A stretch of DNA of 64,000 bases from Amphibalanus amphitrite. Lineage: Eukaryota; Arthropoda; Thecostraca; Balanomorpha; Balanidae. The stretch's first letter is position 1, and every line of letters begins with the position of its first letter. Under the pieces are notes generated by a model, which had not been told where the DNA came from, searched no databases, and worked only from the letters and a program-made list of their open reading frames with translations. The stretch spans positions 124,001 through 188,000 of the forward strand of contig NW_024882740.1 in assembly GCF_019059575.1 (NCBI RefSeq), read 5' to 3'. The translations under genes were made by a program, and so were the position numbers. Positions 21,105 through 32,253 of the stretch are shown here, piece after piece.

Positions 21105-22008
21105 CCCTCGCCGGCACAGGTCATTTTGCGTCCTTTGACGGCACAAGGGGGGGGGGGGTACGACCCCCCTCGCGTTTGGCCCCTGATCGAGCTAGAGCTT
21201 CGCGGAAAAAACGAGCGTGTTGCCCGTCACGAGAGGAAGCCAATGATACCCAATTTTAAGGTCCTGGGTCATCACTCATCGGGTGACCTTCCAGGTCAGG
21301 TCAATGACCCGAAAACCGGGAAAATCGGGACCTGTTAGAAGTCGTAAAGTGTGGCTGCTATGTGGATTTCCGGGGTGCTGATCACGAATATCGTGTTAAT
21401 TTTGATCAGAGACGATATCTTTAAGCATTTAGACCAGGTCGGGTCAGGTCAGGTCAGGTCAACCGGTAGGGGTTGTGACGGGTATTCGTAATACGTGTCA
21501 ACCGCCTCTGACAGCTTCGTAACATGTTACGAAGGCACCAAAACTACTTCGTAAATGTTCAAATGGTTGCTAAATTCGAATTCAGCTCCAAAAACTAGCC
21601 TAGAAACATGTAAAACTCGAAAAAGTGAACCGAGGTCACCCGAGGTCGCCAAAGGTCAATGACCTGACCTGACCTTCAGGTGACCTTGACACCCACCCTA
21701 ATGTATGGGAGCAACATCAAATCACATGTTTGAACGTTTGAAACCACGAAAAGCTTGCAAACGCGCGGCTAATGCGAGCCGACATACGCCGAATCGCGAT
21801 TCCGGCCAAACAGGGTCTCGGAAAAGAGGTCACAGGTCAAAGGTCATTTGGGTCAGGGTCATGAAATTTTCAGGGTAGGTGTAAAATTGATCAATGTAAA
21901 ATTGATCAAGCGAGGGTACTGAAAGTTTCGTCGCGATCGGCCGCTTTTTACGCGAGTTATTCGCGAAAAACCTTAGGGGGGGTTGCATCACCCTTGTGCC
22001 GGCGAGGG
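21105..22008. mobile_element. TTAA-target element with G/C hairpin ends, 904 bp
   Basis: The inverted ends CCCTCGCCGGCACA are flanked by TTAA (21101-21104, 22009-22012). About 40 bases inside the left end a G12 run is followed by GTACGA-type spacer and C6; near the right end a G7 run faces CACCC. Direct AGGTC repeats lie around 21428-21462 and TGACCTGACCTGACC near 21660. No transposase. It belongs with 22018, 22682 and 63380 in one family. Confidence 0.83.
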
Positions 22009-22681
22009 TTAAGTTAACCCGCGAGTTGCTGGGGGGGCGTTAAACGCCCCCACTTTTTTCGCCGGGCCATAGCATAAAAACGGCGCGCCGCAGGCGCGCC
22101 AAATTTTAGGTACCTGTAGGGAATTGATTGAAGTTTATTGTGACAAAGTTTCAAAAAAATCGGTCAGAAATTTTTTGAGAAATCGAGGTTTTAGTGACGT
22201 CATTATTTCTGAGTTTTCGACCAAAAACGGCATATGTTCAAAAAATCATATAAAATCACAGAATACATAGATATACAGACATGCCGTAAACGCCATTAGC
22301 CCAGCCAGCAATCCCACTCCGTTCCCGATCGGGATTTTCGGACTCAGCCCGCACCACCCCGATCGGGACCGGAGTGGGACAGGATTGGGAAATGAGACAC
22401 TTTGTACGGGCTGGAACGGTCCGGATATCCCAACCTACCCCGCACGGTCGGTTGGGAGATCCCGCACGTATCCGGACCGCCTTATGACGTTTTAACAAGC
22501 GCTTAACTCCGATCCCGATCGGGATTCCCCAAATCTCCCCGCACAACCGGTTCGGAAATCCCGCACGCATCCGAACCGCCTTATGGCATTTTAACAAGCG
22601 ATGAACTCCGATCCCGATCGGGATGTCCCAACTCGGCCCGCACGGCCGGTTCGGGAATACCGCAGGTATCTGACATATTAA

Positions 22682-23621
22682 CCCTCGCCCGTAAACGGCG
22701 ATCTGCCACCTTCGCCCATGCAGGGGGGGGGGTTGGTGCGACCCCCCCTTGGCGTTTGAAAACGGAGCGTCGTAGAGCTTAGCGGAAAAGACCAACGGAT
22801 TGCTCTCGCCGACATCTCGCGATTGGTGGTATATTTTTTGGTCCTAGGTCAACATTTGACCTACTTTTGACCGGTCAAAGGTCAAATTTTCGGAAAAATA
22901 GACTTTTTTCAACTTTCGGCGGCGATTGCGGCAAAACGGTGGGAGATATCGACTTGAAACCTTCACTATCGTGTTCCTTGATCAATTCTCTATCGTTTGG
23001 TATGTATTTCGTTTCCCTAGCTCTAAAAATGGCGCGTTGGGAGCGCCGGAAGTCGGCAAGGTCACAGTCGGCGGCAGAAATTCGAAAAATCAAAATTTAA
23101 ATTTTTGAAATCTGATTGTATTTTTGGATTTGGGAGGTCCATTTGCTCCCTATAGAAGCTAATATTGCTGCATATTCACATTGCGGTGACAAGAATTAGC
23201 AAAATAGTGGTTCGGGCGCTTTTCAAAATAGTACCGGACGCTGTTCCTCTTGTGACGTCATAGCTCCGTGACCTGACCTGACCCGGTCAAGTTTCTTATA
23301 CCATATGATAGCCAATACTTGCCCCAACATGCATGGGAAGTTTCATCACGATCCATCAACCGATCTCCGTACCACCGGCAGGAAACCTCGGGCGTTGGCA
23401 CTCAGTTTGTGAAAATCCGGCCGGAGGCTGTTCCCTTTGTGACGTCATAACTTCGTGACCTGACATGACCCGGTCAAATTTTTTTTATCAAAAGATGCGC
23501 AAGGTTTGCCCCATAAGGTACCCAAAATTTGGCGGCGCTGCGCGCCGCCGTTTTTGCACTATTTCCGAAAAACCTCAGGGGGGGGGGGGGTTGCACCAAC
23601 CCCCCCCTACATGGGCGAGGG
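22682..23621. mobile_element. TTAA-target element with G/C hairpin ends, 940 bp
   Basis: CCCTCGCCC ends in inverted order are flanked by TTAA at 22678-22681 and 23622-23625. Close to both ends a G10-13 run, the spacer TTGGTGC or TTGCACC, and a C7-8 run make a strong hairpin (22724-22748, 23579-23608). Inside are GGTCAAAGGTCAAA and GACCTGACCTGACC strings. No transposase frame. Confidence 0.82.
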
Positions 23622-23756
23622 TTAACCGCAGTCTTATAACCGCAGATTGCTGTTATGCAGATGCGACCACTTTGCTTGCGCCACCGCAACCCCCTCGCCT
23701 CTTCATTATTCTCCAATTCAACCTTTATAATGCCTGCACGACAAAATGAATTACAT

Positions 23757-24154
23757 CCCAGCAAACATGCCCACATGGGTCCCATATGGGGTGAACATGG
23801 GCCAGATGGGCCCACGTGGGACATGGGCTACAGATGGGCTACCCATATGGGCCCCATATGGGATAAAAATGGGCCAGATGGGCCAAAACGCATGTGGGCT
23901 GGAGATGGGCATCCCATGTGGGTCCCATATGGGGTGAACATGGGCCAGATGGGCCCACGTGGGACATGGGCTACAGATGGGCTACCCATATGGGTCCCAT
24001 GTGGGCGCCGCGTGGGTCCCATATGGGGCCTACGTGGGCTGGCCCATATGGGTCCCACGTGTCACCCACTGCCATTCCCATGTGGGACCCATATGGAAGA
24101 GGTGGGGGGCCCATGTGGGCCCCATATGGGAACCATGTGGGCATGTTTGCTGGG
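23757..24154. mobile_element. MITE made of palindromic decamers (CCCATATGGG family), 398 bp
   Basis: The inverted ends CCCAGCAAACATGCCCACAT enclose a body consisting almost wholly of CCCATATGGG, CCCATGTGGG and CCCACGTGGG words. GGCCAGATGGGCC and GGGCTACAGATGGGCTA blocks are interspersed. A stretch of about 75 bp is repeated directly (about 23779 and 23932). Open frames across it on both strands are artefacts of the repeat. The end CCCAGC is shared with the enclosing element. Confidence 0.82.
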
Positions 24155-25020
24155 ATTGGACACTGAAATATATTCACAAATTTACTGGTTGCACACAGAT
24201 CAAATTTTTACAAATTCACAGCCTGGCCAGCATATTCATGGCGTCGGCCAGCATCTTAGCGCCACTGCAAGGCGCTGGCACAGCGGACTCACTTCCGGTG
24301 TTCACAGTCATTATAGCAGGCCTGCGCCTTGTTCGTGTCGGCTCCTCTGCGGACAGTGTGTCCGTGTGCCGTCACGGGCTTCAGAGAGCCACCGCGAAAC
24401 TATGTAGACGGCTGGCATCTGGTCGGGCGGTTCACCACTGTGCGAAGAGAGCATCTGAAAATGACCAGGAGGTAATTAATCAAAGTCTGGGACACACTAA
24501 AAATCACTAAGAAATAACCCACATCTGACATTTCACGTGGAATGCCAGGTAATTCAGGTTTCAAACCTACAATGCAACTAACGACACTTGACAATGAGAC
24601 CAAACATCTTCTGTCCATGATAACTGATCAAACATGCGACAGCACGAGTGTAATTCACATGCCGTACAACCACAACGAACATAAAAATTTATATTACCTA
24701 TAGCTTTCCCGCTCCCTACATCACGGATGAAGTGTGCACTATACTCACCCTGTTCTCAAAGACGGACTGATTTCCCTGCAACGACAACAGTTGAACCGAC
24801 CGCTTGCTAGAGCCAGTTCAAAAGCAATATCCTAAGGCAGCAGCTCAAAGGAGGGATCGACACTTGACCAACGCGGCAGCTAGACTGGCCGCTGCGCTCA
24901 GAGGACGCGTCTGCCTGCACGCGGCCCATCTGATTGCTTTTCCAGGCTTTCTGGGCCACCGGATATGGTGCCCGAAGCGCCTTCTCAGATCGGTTGGTAT
25001 AACAACGTAAATCACAAGCC
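24155..25020. other. Non-coding remainder of the CCCAGC element
   Basis: No homologous frame was recognised. One frame over about 24160-24510 has no known motif and is continuous with the repeat-derived frame before it, so it is treated as chance. Confidence 0.4.
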
Positions 25021-26015
25021 TGTCTAAACATGGGATTCGATTGGGCTATCCGTACCGCGTCCCAACCGATTAAGCATGCGGTCCGGAAATCCCGAGTCGC
25101 CCCTACCGCCGGCCATCGAGGTCCGGTATCGATTGGGACAACCCAAGCCTACCCAACCCGGTAGGGACAAGTCGGGACATCCGGAGCCTATCCCGACCGT
25201 CCCCAACCGCATCCCGGACGAATTGCTGGCTGGGAGACTGCCAGGGCTGGGAAATCTCTCATACTTTCATACCCCAGTAGGTAGCAGATATCGCTTTATT
25301 GTTCCATCAATTGTAGCAAAATCAACATTTCTCTCTTCCGTACATCATAAAGAAAAAATACAATAAAAACATCAAAATTCGCACATTTTTAAAATAGAGG
25401 TACCACCAGCCAGTGATCTCGTCGGCGAATAAGAACTAAACATCTGTAAGACTAACACAAGTTCAAAACGTCAGCTTTGTGCTCCATTTTATGACAAATC
25501 TGGCGGCTCTTTGTAGCAGTTTCCATTGTAGCATCACTAATTCTTCATACTCTGAGTCGTGTAACAAAAGGTATCTGCTACGCCTTTTTATGCGCTATCT
25601 TTCTTATGAATATTGCAAAAAGGAGTTTCATTATTTGTGAAATATTCAAATGACATATTTACGAAACAAAACAAATTGTTTTTAAAAGCGCATTGTTCAA
25701 TGATCAATAAAAATACGAAAAGAATCAACTCATTCTGCCCATGGCATCTCTAAAAAGCCATCTTTTATGTTAAAGTGTCCTGCAACGTCTTTAATCCTTT
25801 TTGATGACGTCATTCACAATTTTATTCAGTTTTTAATGTATTTCATTGTTAAAATCATATTTATTTGAACCAAATTAGAGTTTTAAAGAATTAATGAACA
25901 TTTTTTTGTAACTTTTATTAAGAAATCTTGTCAAAAATATGCAAATTACGTCATTGCTAATTGTGTATTTTGTTGATGCATTGTTTCTGGCGCATTAGAG
26001 ACAATTCTAGTTCAG

Positions 26016-26943
26016 TTGGGCAAACTAGACCTTTGGAATCAAAATATGGAGGCATCAAAAGATTGATTCCTTTTGGGCATAAATGCAGACCATTTCTAAC
26101 TTACCAATCACATAAAAATAAGAGAGTGTTTCAAGAAGGAGCATGCCTGATCTTGAACATAAATGCTTGAACTATCTCCTAAGCAAAATAATATTACTCC
26201 TATCATAACAATTTGAATTCTATAGGTAGTGAAAGGCACTCAAGGAATTGATTCACTTTAAACAGATAATCATAATATTGATTCCCCATCAGCTGGCTAA
26301 TCATTATTTTGATTCACAGGTAATGTTAACAGATAGGCAACAATGACTTGCAAGAATACAGCATTTATCTTGCTATTATTCTCATTTAGTGGTATCCTCA
26401 GCACCACAACTGATACCTATAGCATTGTTGTACTTTACCTTCACTACATTTGATAACAATTCACAATTTTTAAATGTCGAGAATACAAAAACTGAAGCAG
26501 CAGGTAAAAACCATATAAATAATATAAAAGCACTACAACAATGATAATCATGGGTTTAAAAATTTCATTTTGCCACTTTACACAAATACTGATTGGTTAG
26601 TATGTGATTCATGATACAAAAATAGCATACAGTGTGATTTCCTCAAAACAGCTTTTACGTGATGGACAGTGGCTCTGTCTTTTTCCCATTCACAAGGCCA
26701 AAGGGACAATTTCTTAGCTTTGAGGTAACACTTTTTGCAAACCTACCACATTTTTCTACCTTTTAAAAGAAAAATCTCACCGTCATGGGCCTTTTTTCAA
26801 CCGTAACGATTCATTTGAAGTCAAAAGTGTACCCAAATGAATCAAAAAATTGATTCCATGCCCATATTTGGTCATGGCTCCTCCCACCAGAATCAAATTA
26901 TTGATGCCTCCATATTTTGATTCCAAAAGTCTAGTTTGCCCAA
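26016..26943. mobile_element. Inverted-repeat element, 928 bp, ends TTGGGCAAACTAGAC
   Basis: Terminal inverted repeats of about 50 bp share TTGGGCAAACTAGAC and then GGAATCAAAATATGGAGGCA with one base of difference. TTGATTC words recur in the interior. No clear target duplication was found and nothing is coding, so the transposon class is open. Confidence 0.75.
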
Positions 26944-27174
26944 CGTCGTTTCGCGTGGATAGTTCAGTTGAGTTTGATGAGTGTTTCTGGGTGTTTTTGA
27001 ATTATTGCAGCTATTTTAGCTTTTATTTTGCCTCATTTTAGGAAAGTGGGATATTCCAGGCCTAATTTCAAGTGTTGCAATGACAACTGTCCCTAAAGCG
27101 GCGTGCAGTACACAGTTAAAGAGCAAGGTAGCCGAGCCGCCCAGCACGCAAAGCAAGATGTGTGAAGATATAGA

Positions 27175-27638
27175 GCCTGTTCCAGCGCCTCCAGAAACCT
27201 CCAGAAACCTCCAGAAAGCTCTAGAATCCTCCAGAGAGCGTTCCAGCGCCTCCAGAAAGCTCCAGAAAGCTCTCGCCAAAGCTCCAGAAACCTCCAGGTA
27301 AGAGTCCAGTAGCCTCCAGAGAGTTGAGAGGTCCAAATTTCTCTGGAGGCTCTGGTCTACAATTATGGCGCACATGTTACAATCACGAATGTAAACAAAG
27401 AACTTTTGACTGAGAATTTTACAACTTGAACGTAAAGAAAATTGCATTGCTATAATTTTGTTTATCTTTTTTACTAAAATTGAAAACAAATTTTGCGTTT
27501 CAAGAGAGAGCAATCGTCATTCTTTTGGTATCTATGACGCCAATCTCCAGAAATCTCCAGATTGCGTTCCAGCGCCTCCAGTGAAACCTCTGGTAGAGCC
27601 TCCAGTCAAGAATTTCTACTGGAGGCGCTGGAACAGGC
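27175..27638. mobile_element. Inverted-repeat element with CTCCAGAAAC repeats, 464 bp
   Basis: The ends GCCTGTTCCAGCGCCTCC are inverted copies. Behind the left end the decamer CTCCAGAAAC/G repeats about ten times, which creates a Pro/Ser-rich open frame that is not a gene. Related words (GGTGCTGGAAC) occur again near 27970, so a further fragment may be there. Confidence 0.7.
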
Positions 27639-28585
27639 CCATAGGAAGATACCTAGGATCGAATTTGCGCAGAAGGTGAGATCTGATTGAAATATTGATC
27701 AAGTAACGCCCAGAAAAGAATTTTTTATTTACTTCTTTACATGTTCAATTATTGTATTAACTCTAAACCTTGATTGGTGGCAACTGGCAACTTTTGTACA
27801 GCGGGTTCGGCATGCACAATGATTGTAAATTATTGACCAGACTGAGCAGCTAAATCAACCTGATTTCTTTCAAATACTTTCTGCCTGAGTAGGCTGATAC
27901 CATCTGAATCCTGAAGTTGCTGGAATGCTGAAAGGAAAATTCTAGGGCTCACTGGAGCTCTCTGGTGCTCTCAGGTGGTGCTGGAACTTGCCCTGAGAAA
28001 GCTCTACAGCACCTTATTTTGATATTTGTATGTTTTTTTTCTAAACATGAGTAGTGAGTACCTACAAAGAGTAAAAAATAAGAAAAAGAACATTCACAGG
28101 GGGCATAAGCAAGACACTGTATCTTTTTTTGTTTGTGCAACCAACTAAATAAAAACATTCAAAGCTCAATTTGAGAATAGATAGAAAATGAAAGTGGAAA
28201 GCTCTGTCCAGAATTTTGATTACTTGTAAAATCATTTTCTCTAGCAGAAATGATGTGAGAAACATTTGTGGCAATGTAGCTAATAAAGAGTTTCTCGTAA
28301 TATCTGGTATGTAGCAGATTCAGCATTTTTCCCAGCCCTGGAGACTGCCAATACCATGATCAATCAAATGGCTATCTTCGATTATTGATTATTGCTCCGC
28401 ATTTTCCATAATCTTGAACTGAATCTTGGCAATTTTTCGTGACTACTTCACGACCAGTGATGCATGAATTTCTTAAATTGAACTTTTTGAGCCAAACACG
28501 TACACATATGATAAAATGAATGTCACCATCGTGTTCTACGCTCCAAATTACCTATAAAACATGTGTCACAGGCTGCGAATATCAG

Positions 28586-28725
28586 TTTTGATTTTCGGGG
28601 ATATGTGCCTACCCGGTTGACCTGACCTTGACCCTGACCTTTGACCTTTGACCTTTGACCTGAGTTTTGATTTTCGGGGATATGTGCCGGTTGACCTGAC
28701 CTTGACCCTGACCTATGCTTGACTG
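28586..28725. repeat. TGACCT-rich direct repeats
   Basis: A block with TTTTCGGGGATATGTGCC and GGTTGACCTGACCTTGACCC occurs twice in direct order. The first copy continues as GACCTTTGACCTTTGACCTT, which is AGGTCA with one-base spacing on the other strand. It belongs to the TTAA element 22018-29057; similar words occur in its relatives. Confidence 0.75.
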
Positions 28726-29061
28726 ACCCCTACATGGAGCTGACACTCTTGTAGGCCTTAAAAGATGGATTGTGCACCGTTTTGACAGAGTTTATGGCGA
28801 GAGGCGCCCATTGCGAAGTCCTGAAGTCCATGCTACTGAAAGACCGATTTCAGGTGTTTGACCTGACCTTGACCCGACCTGTGACCTCAAAATTCAACTT
28901 TAAAGTACTCATCTGAAGCGTCTCGTCGCGCTCTTTCGTTTGCCGCCTCGTGCGTTTCGCTGCGCCTATTGGTTCTCGAGTTATCGGCTGGGGGCGTTTA
29001 ACGCCCCCCCCCCCCCCAGCAAACGGTGGGTGGCGAAATACCCCAGCAACTGCCGGGTTAA

Positions 29062-30756
29062 TTCGAAATTATCTCTGATTCCTGCGCTCCCAGAGAGAGA
29101 TCATGTGGTTTGTAGTACCTACCTAGGCATTGGATCTTATCTTATCAGTTATCTTACAAGTTACATAATATATATCTGTGGCTACGCTGTTTATCGGACG
29201 AGAGCTTTTTATGCAATATAAAGTATTTCCTGTGTTTCTTTGTGATATGGTAGCATTATTTTGTCACGCTCCCACCATTTTTGTCCAGGATAGTAGCCAT
29301 TTCTTTTTAATGTATTACGTCAAAAATAATCACCAATGAAATGTCGAGTTTCATCCTGTGGATAACGTTTGAAATAAGAAAGCTAATTTCTGTATTTGCA
29401 TTTGATTAAATGCATTTAAAGCTAATCAAAAATGTGGAAACTGTTCAAAAAGCCAGGTAAAAACTAAAAACTTAAACCAGATGTTTTATATAATTCCGTT
29501 GTTCTTATGACGTCAGCAAATAGAAAAGAATCCCATCAGACAATAAACAATTAATGCTCCTTGTTTTTCCTTTCTTTTCCATCGCGCGATTCGTGTCGTC
29601 GATCCAACGCAAACGTCGATCATTTGTGGATCGTGTCAATACGGCGTCATATAGCGTGTTTCATCATCATATGGATTGGGAAGTGGAATAGTTTTTTCGA
29701 GGACAATACATGCGTTGTAAGGGATATTGCTGATACATAAAAAGTAAAACAAATTTCAATTTGTCAGCAGGCAGCTCTGGTGCTGTAAAAGGGAATGCTG
29801 TTCCATTCTGATTCCCATTCCTGATTCCAATTCAATGGAATCTTGATCTTGAATTGAAATTTAGTGTGGTTTACTTGCAATCAGTGTTGCCAAACACTAG
29901 TGAGTGTCAAAATTTAGAATGGAAATAGACTACCGTTTGTTGCTCCAGAAACGGTAAGTTTGTACTTTTTAGTTTTATTCATTTTACCTACTTTCACTCA
30001 TCACTGTTCTAATAATTGCAATGCTTAGATGCATTGTTTTTTATTTTGCTTTGATACTTGACACTGTTTGTGAGCTCAGGCACATAGCTATGATTTTGCT
30101 CAGGGAGGGGCCACAGGTTGCGGCCCAGTGTTGTACCCTCTCCAAAAAGGAAAACTCCTCTGATTTTGCCCCCTATTTTTGGGGGTGTGGTGCAGCTGTT
30201 GTTATTTATTTTTATTTTTTATTTATTTAATTTTACTTTTCAGCTTCAGGGGGCCTTGGCCCTCATGGACCCCCTCCCTTGGCTATGTCCGTGTGTGAGC
30301 TGCTAGAGGTGTATTAGGCTTTATCTACTTTTTGCACCCTCTAAAAACTGAAAAATTGACAAAATAAAAACATGAAGGGAATAGGAAAGAACATATCCAA
30401 TTCTTAGCATGAAAAGTGATACCACAGTCCGCACATCAATACTTGCAATACTTTTCACGCACATCAATACTTGCAATACTTTTCATGTAAGAATAAGGTT
30501 ACACCCAACCATGTGGCATCAAAGTCTAGTAGGGCAATCTGACTGAATCTGACAATCCCTGATGCTTGATGTGATGTCACACTGTTAGATGACCAACAGC
30601 ACTTTGCACTGAAGGATATGGCGGATTATTAGGCTAGGTACCTATTGGGTGATTTTCATCCATTGCTTACCGCCTATCTAACATAATTTTATTGTGTTGA
30701 AGAGATGAACCATACCAAGACAAAAAGGTTTATTTAACTGAATGAAATAAAAGGTT
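29062..30756. other. AT-rich intergenic DNA with one 28-bp tandem duplication
   Basis: Nothing coding is recognised. GCACATCAATACTTGCAATA with the following CTTTTCA is repeated twice in tandem at about 30431-30487. The last bases before 30762 are the left target duplication of the LTR element. Confidence 0.5.
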
Positions 30757-30761
30757 ATTTA

Positions 30762-30883
30762 TAGACATGTATGCAGTGCCTTCCCTCTGTAACATTGTTT
30801 CTGTCTCGTCCGCAGGACTAGATATGTCCAACATTCACTGAATTCCGAATACAGAATATCGAAATGGCGCGCATGCCTATCTA
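30762..30883 (+). repeat. 5' LTR, 122 bp
   Basis: It matches the 3' copy base for base. It begins TAGACATG and ends CCTATCTA, giving a short imperfect inverted border. It should hold the element's promoter and processing signals, but none is distinct. Confidence 0.92.
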
Positions 30884-30940
30884 TGTTGGACATATCTTAA
30901 TTTGCAATCAAGCATAACGTCGAAACCCGAGCCTCGAACC

Positions 30941-32069
30941 ATGGCAACAGCCTGCCCATTCAGCGGCTGTGAATACGTCGTCGCTGCAGATACCGCACCT
31001 ATCGTGGTCGTACAACTTCTTCAAATGCACCAGTCCGAGGCCCATACCCGGCCTACAGTGAGCATTACTGCCGAAAAGGTCACCAGACCGCGCGTGACAG
31101 CTGCCGGATCCAGCGAGGACTGGGAGTATTTCACCAGCCGATGGACGGAGTACAAGAAAGCCACCGGACTCACCGATACAGACTGCGTCATCCAGCTGCT
31201 TGAATGCTGCGACGAAGGCCTCCGCAGGGACCTCACCAGATTCTCGGGGGGCTCCCTCTCATCCAAGGACGAACAGACTGTCTTGGCCGCAATGCGAAGT
31301 CTCGCCGTCCGCGAGGAAAACCTCGCAGTGGCTCGCGTCCAGCTCCACAACATGACGCAGGAGCACGAAGAGCCGGTCAGGGCGTTCGCCGCTCGTCTTC
31401 GCGGGCAGGCGGCTGTCTGTAAGTTTCACGTCACCTGCGAATGCGGACGGGTCGTCAGCTACCAGGATGAAGTCACACGCGATACGCTCGCCAGGGGGCT
31501 AGCGGACAGGGATATTCAACTGGACCTCCTCGCCCAAGGCCAGACACCGATCCCCCTGGAAGAGACCATTCGTTTCGTCGAAGCAAAAGAGGCTGGTAAG
31601 CGATCCGCTCAGACGCTGGGTCAGTCTCAAGGTGTGGCCGCCGCCCGCAGCCAGTACCGGCGAGCGAAAGCGAGCATCGGCGAGCAGGAGCGGCGAGTAT
31701 CAGCTGGCGATGCTGGCCGTCAACAGAGTTCAGTCGCAGGACCGGCCGACGTCTGCCAATATTGTCGTCGGACAGGTCATGGCGTAAAAGCCTCTGTCGC
31801 GGTTCGCGCTAAATCCTGTCCCGCCTACCGCAGCCAGTGCCGTCATTGCAGACGCCGGGGCCACTTCACCGAGGCCTGCCTGCAGCGACAGGCAGCCGGT
31901 ATCGCGACTACACATCCGGAGGGCGATGATGACGCTCCCAGTGACGCTCTCTGTAGCCTCAGAGACTCAACGCACGACACGGTAGCTTCATGCACCGCCG
32001 CAGCCATGCGGCACCACATGTACGACGACATCACCCAGAGCTGGTGTCAGCAACCCAGCCAGCCCCAGC
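30941..32069 (+). CDS. Gag part of the Gypsy element, cut by the hAT insertion
   Basis: The first true ATG is at 30941; the frame is already open at 30902. An N-terminal CPFSGCEYVV segment with a later MHQSEAH could form a C2H2-like finger. A capsid-like region follows (EDWEYFTSRWTEY, QLLECCDEGLRRDL, LAVREENLAVARVQL, VRAFAARLRGQA), then FVEAKEAGKRS. The nucleocapsid end has an aberrant zinc knuckle beginning CQYCRRTGH and a regular CCHC knuckle CRHCRRRGHFTEAC. From memory, this gag type occurs in Gypsy elements of marine invertebrates. The reading continues past 32069 only into hAT DNA and stops at 32149, so the C-terminus there is foreign. The pol fragment after the insertion is in the same phase. 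Confidence 0.88.
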
Positions 32070-32253
32070 CAGTGTCAGAAAAGTGGTTTGGGGATCTAAG
32101 TTCGCAGACTAAAATTTTGAAAAGGTCGCAGAACAAAGCTGGAACTTAGCTATGGTTCCAAATTTTTAATGAAGCTACAGCATTATATCAGTTTCTTTTT
32201 AGCATAATGGGCAGAGATTGTTGAAATGCAGCACATATCAAAGTGAAACACCT

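Larger units (their letters stand above)
22301..25233. mobile_element. Element with CCCAGCCAGCAAT ends and CCCGATCGGG palindromes
   Basis: CCCAGCCAGCAAT at the left is mirrored by ATTGCTGGCTGGG at the right. The flanking DNA near both ends is built of CCCGATCGGGAT-type palindromic decamers. A unit of about 125 bp, with ACCGCCTTATG, TTTTAACAAGCG and GATCCCGATCGGGAT, is tandemly repeated at about 22430-22670. A TTAA element (22682-23621) and a second palindrome-rich MITE (23757-24154) lie inside. No target duplication was recognised, so the class is open. Confidence 0.6.
25242..28340. mobile_element. hAT-type element, 3.1 kb, perfect duplication GAGACTGC
   Basis: The inverted ends CAGGGCTGGGAAA are followed by similar TAGCAGATA-type subterminal words. 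GAGACTGC is duplicated exactly at 25234-25241 and 28341-28348. The interior is AT-rich. Open frames are short and none shows hAT transposase motifs, so it is non-autonomous or fully decayed. Two further inverted-repeat elements lie inside (26016-26943, 27175-27638). Confidence 0.87.
22018..29057. mobile_element. TTAA-target element opened by nested insertions (about 1 kb plus inserts)
   Basis: The left end CCCGCGAGTTGCTGGGG and the complemented right end CCCGGCAGTTGCTGGGG are flanked by TTAA (22014-22017, 29058-29061). Both ends have a GGGGGCGTT(T)AACGCCCCC palindrome close by. If the inserts between about 22301 and 28348 are left out, the remaining left and right parts total about 990 bp, like its relatives (904 and 940 bp). 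The left TTAA is separated by a single G from the TTAA of the preceding element. Confidence 0.7.

Noticed and set aside
22256..22795. Minus-strand frame of 179 codons
   Set aside because: It is made of the tandem GATCCCGATCGGG repeats and crosses into a separate TTAA element.
23655..24510. Long open frames rich in Met, Gly, Pro and Trp on both strands
   Set aside because: They come from the repeated CCCATATGGG-type words of the MITE, which read open in several frames; no domain is present.
27080..27301. Pro/Ser-rich frame with repeated ETSRNLQKAL-like text
   Set aside because: It results from the CTCCAGAAAC decamer repeat inside a non-coding inverted-repeat element.
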